Source: Xanthobacteraceae bacterium
GTDB lineage: Bacteria; Pseudomonadota; Alphaproteobacteria; Rhizobiales; Xanthobacteraceae
Direction of reading: 5' to 3'
Assembly: GCA_030037185.1 (NCBI GenBank)
Contig: JASHRR010001467.1
Location: forward strand, 1 to 11,246
DNA: 11,246 nt
Position 1 is the first letter of the stretch, and each line of letters begins with the position of its first letter. The notes beneath the pieces were generated by a model, which saw only the letters and a program-made list of their open reading frames with translations, had not been told where the DNA came from and did no database searches. Shown here in pieces: positions 5,825 to 11,246 of this stretch. The translations under genes were made by a program, and so were the position numbers.

Positions 5825-6805
5825 CTAGAAATCAGCCTCGGTCGCGGTCGGCACCGCGGTGTCCTTTCCCGTGTAGTATTCGTGCGGGTTTTCAGCACAG
5901 ACAAGTTCCTGCGGTTCCTCCAGCGCGCGGCGATAAGTAACCGTCGCCGACCATGGCGCGGTGAAAACCGCTTCATCCTCGACCGTGAATTGGAGCTGTA
6001 GTGCTTTGCCGGTATAGGTTGGATCAACCTCCGCTCCACCATCATTACTCCGGAGACGAAAATTCTCCTTTGCGTTCCGTTCCCAATATTCTTTCGCGGC
6101 TTCGTGTTCGAGCAGCCGATAACGCTCCACCACATGCAAAGCTTCGCTGTGCGGGGTGCCGTACCAGTCGACCATCGAAAAGGGGCCGATCTTGATGCCA
6201 ACGGTGTCTACAACCAGCGTGTCGCCTTCATAATGGCCGACCGAGTCTCCATACCAGGAGGGTATCACCCGCGAGGGATGAGGGTCGTTCAGTCGTATCT
6301 GGCGAAATTCATGATTGAAGGGATAAAGTATTGTGACCTTGCCAGGCTGCTGGAGTATCTGAATTCCAAGGTTCTCAAAAATGTAGGGGACCCCTGCGGG
6401 CCAACACTGATTAAATGGGGTCGGATAGGCCACCCCGGCCAAAGAGCTTTCGCCTCGCTTCTTCACGATTTCCGCCGCCTCGGGCTTCAAGATCGGATTG
6501 GTGTAATCACCAACCAGCCTCGAGGGGTTACCGACGAGCACGTTGCTTGTCCGCGGCAGAGGTAGGCCGTTGCCATCGAAGACTTGCCGCACGCGCGCTC
6601 TGTTCGATACCGGCCCGGGGCCTGATGCGGGCGGTTCGAAATTTGGGATGTAGGGGTGGGACCATGTACCGGAAAAATCCGGGCGCGAGGACGTGCTTTG
6701 CACATTACCATTGGTCGGCCCAGCCGCCTGCGCGGCTGCTTGTCCCCATGCGGGCGCCGCAGCCGTAAGCAGCGCGGCCGTCACGAGAGTAGATCGCGTG
6801 TCCAT
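5825..6805 (-). CDS. Secreted hypothetical protein of an uncharacterised family (PHSEALHVVERY motif)
   Basis: A 326-residue exported protein. Residues 1-21 (MDTRSTLVTAALLTAAAPAW then G) form a signal peptide with probable cleavage near residue 21. The mature part has PDFSGTW (42-48), QCWPAGVP (133-140), GDSVGHYEGDTLVVDTVG (176-193), TPHSEALHVVERY (207-219) and a C-terminal CAENPHEYY (293-301). I recognise these motifs from a widespread family in soil bacteria, especially Acidobacteria and Proteobacteria, that is annotated only as hypothetical. No catalytic assignment is known to me. The frame is open to 6949, but ATG 6805 has GGAGGAG five bases upstream and begins the signal peptide, so it is chosen with confidence. 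A sigma70-like promoter lies 53 bases before it. The gene is followed by no clear terminator. Cys133 and Cys293 could form a disulfide. Confidence 0.85.
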   Translation of the reverse strand: MDTRSTLVTAALLTAAAPAWGQAAAQAAGPTNGNVQSTSSRPDFSGTWSHPYIPNFEPPASGPGPVSNRARVRQVFDGNGLPLPRTSNVLVGNPSRLVGDYTNPILKPEAAEIVKKRGESSLAGVAYPTPFNQCWPAGVPYIFENLGIQILQQPGKVTILYPFNHEFRQIRLNDPHPSRVIPSWYGDSVGHYEGDTLVVDTVGIKIGPFSMVDWYGTPHSEALHVVERYRLLEHEAAKEYWERNAKENFRLRSNDGGAEVDPTYTGKALQLQFTVEDEAVFTAPWSATVTYRRALEEPQELVCAENPHEYYTGKDTAVPTATEADF

Positions 6806-6857
6806 GATGGCTCCTCCGTTGGAGAAGATCGTGAGCGGATGGGCGAGCAGACGTCGA

Positions 6858-6885
6858 ATCCTATTTACAAGGGATGCGGTTTCAA
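6858..6885 (-). promoter_or_regulatory. Sigma70-like promoter of the 326-aa secreted-protein gene
   Basis: Reading the minus strand, TTGAAA (6885-6880) matches the -35 consensus at 5 of 6 positions. It is followed by a 16-base spacer and TAGGAT (6863-6858), a 4 of 6 match to the -10. It lies 53 bases upstream of the ATG at 6805. Its position between the hydrolase remnant and the gene implies independent transcription. Confidence 0.5.
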
Positions 6886-6982
6886 GTTGATCGGGCGGGC
6901 TCGCGACTTCCCCGCATTTGGTCCGTCGTGACAGCGACGCCGATCCCATACTGGAGCACCTTGATATCTATTTCAGTTCTTC

Positions 6983-7165
6983 TCAGCCGTTCACGAAGCC
7001 GACGATGAGACAGGTGACTTCCTCGGGATGCTCGGCGGCAATGAAATGCCCCGATCGATCATGTGAAGCTCGCGTCTCAAAGCTTGTTAACAGTCTCAAG
7101 GGCGTTCCAGCAGGCTGTCGCGAAATCTCCGGCCGGAGATCACCGGCCGCTATAAGGATGGCGTC
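6983..7165 (-). pseudogene. Alpha/beta-hydrolase, C-terminal remnant
   Basis: On the minus strand, a frame ending at TGA 6985-6983 reads AILIAAGDLRPEISRQPAG, then a diverged middle, then SGHFIAAEHPEEVTCLIVGF and VNG. The GHFIAAEHPEEV segment is the C-terminal catalytic-histidine motif (GHFxxxExPExV) of the alpha/beta-hydrolase fold. The first part recalls the strand carrying the acid residue, though it is altered. The frame is closed by a stop at 7234-7232, has no Met start and lacks the nucleophile elbow, so about three quarters of a usual 280-300 residue protein is gone. It lies upstream of, and in the same direction as, the 326-aa secreted-protein gene. The missing part is absent from the window, implying deletion rather than a simple frameshift. 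Confidence 0.65.
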
Positions 7166-7278
7166 TTGTTGACTCGAAGGGTCACTTTCATCTCTAGTGA
7201 GTTGCGCATCGCCATGTGGACCGGGCGGTGGTCGTCACACAAACTCCCTTCCGGACCTCCGGTCTATTTGAGCTATCG

Positions 7279-8553
7279 CTACGCCAGCAATCCGCTCATC
7301 GGCGCGACAGCGTCGCTGTCCGGGAAGATGTCTCCGGTTAGCACGCGCTCGTCCACGCGCAGGTGATCGCGCAGCAGACCCTTAAGGACGGCGCGCAGAT
7401 CAGTGGTCGCCTTGAGGTCGCGCGCCTCGTAAAGGTCGGTCTCCTTGACGCCGGGCCAATCAGCCAACACGCGGCCGCCCTTGAGCGCGCCGCCCAACAG
7501 CAGCGCAACGGTCGCGGTGCCGTGATCGGTACCGGCGGTGCCGTTGATGCGGGCGGTGCGGCCGAACTCGGTGATAAGCGACACCACGGTCTCGCTCCAG
7601 GCGGCGCCCATATTGGTCTCGATTGCGCCAAGCGCCGCATCGAGTGCGCCGAGCAGTTGTGCCAGCCGGCCGTTGACCACGCCCTCGTTATTGTGGGTGT
7701 CCCAGCCGTCAAGCGCGAGCGCGCCGACACGCGGACCGTCGGGGTTCGCCAGGAACTTTGCCGCCGCGCCCGCGGCTTCGGTGAAATAGGCGCGCACCTG
7801 GTTGATGTTGCCGACCTGAACAACCGGACCCATTTCGCCCGGCTTGAGATCGGGCAACCCCGCCCTCGCAAGCGACGACAGGTCAATGCGATCTTCCAGC
7901 ACGCGCGCGAGCTTCGGATCGGTGTGGCGATAGAGGTCGAGCAGGCGCAGGGTGGTGTCGTCGCTCACCGGCGGCAGCCGCGACGGCACCCATGACAGCA
8001 CTGGCGCGGCACCCCGCACCACCAGCGGCGTTATCGGGCCGACCGCAAAGGTCCGCCGCCCGTTGGTGCTGGTGCGGACGCGGTCGCCGGGCTCGAGCTT
8101 GACGAGCGCGCGATTGAGCCAGCCGCTATCGGCTCGGCCGGGCCGCGCGAGGCCGCTTTCGAGCACGTCCTGCCCGTCGAAGTGAGAGCGGTCGCGGTAG
8201 GGCGTCGCAACCGCATGCACCACAATGGCCTGACCGGCCTTATAGAGCCGATGCAGGTTCGGCATTGCCGGATTGAGTGCGAAGAAACCGTCGAGCGGCA
8301 AGGCTGGCGTCGCGCCATCGAGCTTGAGGGCGTTGTCGCCACGCAGCTTCACCCAATCGGGGTCACCGACTGGCGCCACGGCGGCCAGCCCGTCGAGCGC
8401 GCCACGCAGAACGATTGTGAGGAGACGGGGATCGCGGCCTTCAGCGCGCGCGATCTTGGGCACGAAGGCCCAGGCGAACAGCGCGCCCGAGCCAAGCAGC
8501 AGCTGGCGGCGGGTTGCGGCGTGAGGACACGAGACGGGAAGCCTGACGGACAT
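7279..8553 (-). CDS. DUF1501-family protein with Tat-type signal
   Basis: A 424-residue exported protein. The N-terminus has TRRQLLLGSGALFAWAF and ends in ARAEG, a twin-arginine-like signal with probable cleavage near residue 37. The mature part shows DUF1501 hallmarks: LRGALDGLAAVAP (49-61), SHFDGQDVLESG (123-134), LDGWDTHNN (281-289), TEFGRTARING (328-338) and GTDHGTATVALLLGG (341-355). DUF1501 belongs to the alkaline phosphatase/sulfatase-like fold group. The Asp and His residues in these motifs are plausible metal ligands, but no reaction is established. The gene follows the DUF1800 gene by 2 bases. Its ribosome site (GGAGA) lies inside the DUF1800 3' end, so translation is probably coupled. 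The pair is found together in many bacteria and is presumed to act together in the periplasm. Confidence 0.92.
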   Translation of the reverse strand: MSVRLPVSCPHAATRRQLLLGSGALFAWAFVPKIARAEGRDPRLLTIVLRGALDGLAAVAPVGDPDWVKLRGDNALKLDGATPALPLDGFFALNPAMPNLHRLYKAGQAIVVHAVATPYRDRSHFDGQDVLESGLARPGRADSGWLNRALVKLEPGDRVRTSTNGRRTFAVGPITPLVVRGAAPVLSWVPSRLPPVSDDTTLRLLDLYRHTDPKLARVLEDRIDLSSLARAGLPDLKPGEMGPVVQVGNINQVRAYFTEAAGAAAKFLANPDGPRVGALALDGWDTHNNEGVVNGRLAQLLGALDAALGAIETNMGAAWSETVVSLITEFGRTARINGTAGTDHGTATVALLLGGALKGGRVLADWPGVKETDLYEARDLKATTDLRAVLKGLLRDHLRVDERVLTGDIFPDSDAVAPMSGLLA

Positions 8554-8555
8554 GA

Positions 8556-10055
8556 TTATCTCCGTTGGAATTCGGGGGCCATCAGCAGCAGCGTCACCGC
8601 CTGCTGCTTGGTCTCGGCGCGGTTCACAGCATTGCGGGTATCCGCCGAGGCGAGCGGGCCGAGCGCAGTTTCAAGCATCGCCTTGGGATCGAGCCGTTGT
8701 TGATTGGCGGGGTTCTGTGCGATCGCATTGGCGGTATCGAGGCGATGGCCGATGCCGTCAACCCAAGCCTCTTCGTCATCAGGGAAGCCCTTGGGTGCGG
8801 GCGGACGCCACAGCGGCTCGCCCAGCCGGGTGAGTGCCGGCACGGTTAGCCGCGCGTCTACCCCATTGAAACCGGCGGCGCGGATATAGGTCATCATCCA
8901 TTCGCTGGGCCGCTTGAGCTTGGTCTGCTCCGGCGCCCACGATTCGGGCGCCATCACGAGGGCGCGGGCCACCTGCCAGAGGTCGCCGTCAGTCTCGACG
9001 AACTTCTGGCGCAGCGTTTCGACGAGCGTCGCCGGCGGCTCGTCGGCAATGAAATGCCGCGCGAGCTTGGTTGCGACGTGTAGCGCCGTCGCCGGACGGC
9101 GGGCGAGATCGGCGAGCACCGCCTTGCCTTGCTCAAATCCGGTGTCGCGGTAAGCCTTGCCGAGCACGGTCTGCGAACCCGGTTCATGAAAACGCGGGTA
9201 GAATAGGAACTCGCCACCGCGCTCGGGGACATCCCCGAAGATCGTCCAACCGGTGATCACCTTGGCGAAGCCCACCACGTCATCCTGGGTGTAGCCGGTG
9301 CGCACGCCGAGCGTATGCAACTCCAGGACCTCGCGGCCGAGGTTCTCGTTGAGGCCGCGATCGCGGTTGATCCCGGCCACCGAGTTCGGGCCCATCGACG
9401 CCGCATTGCCCAGATATATCAGCATCGCCGCATGACTCTCGGCGGCAATCAAAAGATCGACGAACTTGCCGAGCACGTGCGGGCGGATCGCCTCGCGCTC
9501 GTAACCACCGGCCTGCACGGTAACGTCGGAGTTGATGCAGAAATGGTTCGACCAGAACCATACAAGACGCTCGGCAAACCCGATCTCGGCCCGCACGGCG
9601 CCGTCGTAGTGGGCCTTGGCCTCACGGAAGAAATTCTCAAGCATCGGAGTTTCGGGCTGCGGCGGCGTCGTTTTTGCCTCCGCGGGTTTTGCCGCGGCAC
9701 CCTTGGCGTCTCCGGATTTCTCCATCCCGGCGTTTTCGCTCATCGGGTTTTGCATCGCCGGATTATCAGCGGCGAGCTTCGCGGCTTCCTGCCGTGCGGC
9801 TTCCTTTGCAGCCTCTTGGCGCTTGGTCTCCAACTTTTGCTTCGCCAAACGCTCGGCGTTGAAGTCCGACGCCATGCGGCTCGCCGCACCACCGCTTATC
9901 AGCCCGGCATCGGCAATCTGGCCGGCGTTTGGCTTGTCGAGCTCGGCAAGGAGCGCGCCTCGTGGATCGGACGCGATCGCCGCGATCGTACCGGCACGCG
10001 GTCCGAACCCAAATCGGTGCAGCGCAAGAGCGGCTCCCCGGGGGTCAACGGTCAT
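8556..10055 (-). CDS. DUF1800-family protein
   Basis: A 499-residue protein. It begins with ALHRFGFGPR (11-20), the usual N-terminal motif of DUF1800. It continues with LVWFWSNHF (164-172), LGNAASMGPN (215-224), NENLGREVLELHTLGV (236-251), TGYTQDDVVGFAKVITGWTI (253-272), LARHFIADEPP (331-341), KRPSEW (381-386) and a WRPPAPKGFP end motif (416-425). Inserted at about 62-137 is a low-complexity stretch rich in Ala, Lys, Glu and Pro, first helical and charged, then Pro-rich. This is longer than the linker in many relatives. ATG 10055 is chosen because AGGA lies 8 bases upstream and the family N-terminus begins there; the frame is open to 10103. No signal peptide is visible, so export, if any, may depend on the DUF1501 partner. 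Function unknown; first gene of a two-gene operon. Confidence 0.92.
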   Translation of the reverse strand: MTVDPRGAALALHRFGFGPRAGTIAAIASDPRGALLAELDKPNAGQIADAGLISGGAASRMASDFNAERLAKQKLETKRQEAAKEAARQEAAKLAADNPAMQNPMSENAGMEKSGDAKGAAAKPAEAKTTPPQPETPMLENFFREAKAHYDGAVRAEIGFAERLVWFWSNHFCINSDVTVQAGGYEREAIRPHVLGKFVDLLIAAESHAAMLIYLGNAASMGPNSVAGINRDRGLNENLGREVLELHTLGVRTGYTQDDVVGFAKVITGWTIFGDVPERGGEFLFYPRFHEPGSQTVLGKAYRDTGFEQGKAVLADLARRPATALHVATKLARHFIADEPPATLVETLRQKFVETDGDLWQVARALVMAPESWAPEQTKLKRPSEWMMTYIRAAGFNGVDARLTVPALTRLGEPLWRPPAPKGFPDDEEAWVDGIGHRLDTANAIAQNPANQQRLDPKAMLETALGPLASADTRNAVNRAETKQQAVTLLLMAPEFQRR

Positions 10056-10253
10056 GACTTTGTTCCTGCGGTTGATGGCATTTGGTCCCTGCACAGCCAG
10101 CAAAATTTGGCCGAGGCCGGAGATGCAAAGGCGTGTCAGGCTCGGCGCGAGGCCGCTGCTCCGAGCAATCGAGTTATCATCACTTCTTCGAACAGGTATC
10201 GTGTCTAGTTTGTTTATCGGTCGTCATTTTCCGAATCTTTCGAATCGCAAACG

Positions 10254-10832
10254 TCAGTCGGCATCCAGCTTGATCGAGACGCGCGTAAGCCAGCAGATGC
10301 GACGTTCAACGTCCCCGTTGGAATACGTGATGGTTTCCACCTCGGGTGCGAGAGCGGATGTGACCAGGGTGCGGCCATCGGCCGAAATGAGGCCCGTACG
10401 CGTCGGAACGCCCTCGAGCTTGAACGTTTGCCCCGCCCGCGGGCCGGTCAAAACCTTTCCAACATCTGTTCCCGGGACATCTTGGCTGGTAACCGTGTCG
10501 CCTCTCACAGTGTAAGTGAACGAAGCGATACTCTGGCTGGACCCCGCCGCCGGCAGGAACCCGACTGTCGGCGGAACAGTAATGGACGTGGAGTTCAGTG
10601 TGAGGGTTGCGGTACCGTTGCCATTGAAAATCGTAACTCCTTCAACACCAAAGGAAGCCGAAAAAGTCGTACCGAGGGCTTGGAAGCTGCTGTTAAATCC
10701 ACCCGACGCATAAAGGCAGGCGTCGGTGCCGGTGAAGCCGTAAGTTCCTTTCAGCTGCGAGGAATCAGCGATTGCGCTGGCCGAATAGATAGCTACCACG
10801 GCAGACCCTGATAATATTAATAATCGTTGCAT
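10254..10832 (-). CDS. Small secreted hypothetical protein (192 aa)
   Basis: The start ATG 10832 has GGAGG seven bases upstream. The first 22 residues (MQRLLILSGSAVVAIYSASA, then IA) form a signal peptide cleaved before DSSQLKG. An in-frame upstream extension to 10988 would put a basic non-signal segment in front and is rejected. The mature protein is rich in Thr, Ser, Gly and Val, with alternating patterns such as VTIFNGNGTATLTLNSTSIT (66-85), suggesting a beta-sandwich or lipocalin-like barrel. Two cysteines (39 and 180), near the two ends, could form a disulfide. The opening SQLKGTYGFTGTDACL resembles secreted proteins of unknown function in rhizobia and Burkholderia, from memory only. It is transcribed in the same direction as the DUF1800-DUF1501 pair but separated from it by about 200 bases. 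Function unknown. Confidence 0.82.
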   Translation of the reverse strand: MQRLLILSGSAVVAIYSASAIADSSQLKGTYGFTGTDACLYASGGFNSSFQALGTTFSASFGVEGVTIFNGNGTATLTLNSTSITVPPTVGFLPAAGSSQSIASFTYTVRGDTVTSQDVPGTDVGKVLTGPRAGQTFKLEGVPTRTGLISADGRTLVTSALAPEVETITYSNGDVERRICWLTRVSIKLDAD

Positions 10833-11135
10833 AGGGCTTCCTCCCACTCGAATGCGCGCGGCACCGGCATTTTTCTTCAGACTGAGGAGGGCGCCGGCCA
10901 ATAATGTAGCTTTACGTATTTTAGTGCTAAGGCATGTAGCAGATATGCCTGCGCGACGCAAGCTCTTTTCCCTGCGCGAACACCGCACCCCGGATAAAGT
11001 CTTAAGCGCGTTACGCGCTTAAGACGCGCTGTGGCGAAATCCGGGTAGCAGTATTAGTCGAAGTCTTAATCCGCCGGCGACGCCCTGGGGACAACAGTGG
11101 GTTACGCTCGGGTGAGCCGTTCTACGCCTCAGCAG
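10833..11135. other. Intergenic region upstream of the 192-aa secreted protein
   Basis: About 300 bases between the stop of the right-edge gene and the start of the secreted-protein gene. It contains the hairpin at 10999-11025 and a relatively A+T-rich tract around 10895-10930. That tract holds a weak minus-strand promoter-like pair, TTAGCA and TACATT, 16 bases apart (4 of 6 matches each). No gene is seen. Confidence 0.45.
10999..11025. repeat. Perfect 12-bp inverted repeat (hairpin)
   Basis: GTCTTAAGCGCG (10999-11010) and CGCGCTTAAGAC (11014-11025) are exact reverse complements around the 3-base loop TTA. The minus strand continues with TTTAT after the stem, so it might serve as an imperfect terminator for the gene ending at 11136. 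The AT-rich stem base and lack of a real T-run make that uncertain. A palindromic REP-like element or a protein-binding site are alternatives. The 10-mer TACGCGCTTA within it recurs near 3192. Confidence 0.7.
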
Positions 11136-11246
11136 TCAATACTGCGGGCCGAGCGCAATTCGCCCGATCCTGCCCTGCTTGACGAGGCGAATGCGCCACT
11201 CCGCCGAGCCATTGGCAAAATGGACGAAGTAGACGTCAGCGCCATT
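11136..11246 (-). CDS. C-terminal end of an unidentified protein, cut by window edge
   Basis: The last 36 codons of a minus-strand gene that continues to the right. The visible end, DVYFVHFANGSAEWRIRLV then KQGRIGRIALGPQY, has a typical strand-turn-strand character (YxVxFxxGxxEWRIxLxxxGRI). This recalls the C-terminal beta-rich accessory domain found beside some serine hydrolases or peptidases in rhizobia. The resemblance is weak and from memory, so no function is assigned. The codon pattern and clean frame to TGA at 11138-11136 support it being real coding sequence. Confidence 0.6.
   Translation of the reverse strand, partial: NGADVYFVHFANGSAEWRIRLVKQGRIGRIALGPQY

Noticed and set aside
5575..6201. 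Minus-strand 208-codon frame overlapping the secreted-protein gene
   Set aside because: It runs through the conserved C-terminal half of the 326-aa protein in another frame, and is Arg/Ser-rich with no motifs.
7034..7052. Shared string GGCAATGAAATGCC at about 7037 and 9046 as a repeat
   Set aside because: Both encode an HFIA peptide in unrelated proteins; flanking sequence does not match, so this is coincidence.
7240..7278. CCGGA/TCCGG dyad just after the DUF1501 stop as a terminator
   Set aside because: The loop would be only two bases and no T-run follows on the minus strand.
9315..10515. Two long plus-strand open frames (about 300 codons each) opposite the DUF1800 gene
   Set aside because: They are shadows of a well-conserved gene in high-G+C DNA, biased in composition and without family features.

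Overview
The G+C content, codon use and gene families suggest an alphaproteobacterium, most likely of the Bradyrhizobium/Rhodopseudomonas group. This is inference: there is no rRNA or other taxonomic marker in the window. The window mixes about eight intact genes with several clearly decayed ones, and looks like accessory or slowly eroding chromosome rather than one dedicated system.

Left part (1-874): a short-chain dehydrogenase, cut by the window edge, is transcribed leftward and divergently from a TetR-family repressor. Two overlapping near-perfect dyads lie between them and are the obvious operator. The likely circuit is a ligand-responsive repressor controlling an oxidoreductase and itself.

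Middle left (about 990-2983): a broken TnpB (IS200/IS605-type RNA-guided nuclease) can be recognised by reading across three frames. It is followed by about 370 bases without a clear gene. Next come a small membrane-anchored HIRAN-domain protein, a conserved-looking small protein of about 72 residues, and a good intrinsic terminator.

Centre (2984-5824): a 6-phosphofructokinase with the two residues diagnostic of the pyrophosphate-dependent type has a possible general-stress (EcfG-like) promoter just upstream. It is followed by about 1.3 kb with no intact gene, only the DNA-binding end of a degraded AraC-type regulator.

Right part (5825-11246): everything identified here is on the minus strand. 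In order of transcription from the right edge, there is the last 36 codons of an unknown protein, a perfect 12-bp hairpin, and a small secreted protein. These are followed by a coupled DUF1800-DUF1501 pair (the second with a Tat-type leader), the tail of a lost alpha/beta-hydrolase, and a secreted protein of an uncharacterised family with a good promoter and ribosome site.

No CRISPR array, tRNA, rRNA or intact mobile element was seen. I did not find a convincing new multi-gene system. The most interesting items are the TnpB ghost, the membrane HIRAN protein, the double operator and the PPi-type PFK with its candidate stress promoter.
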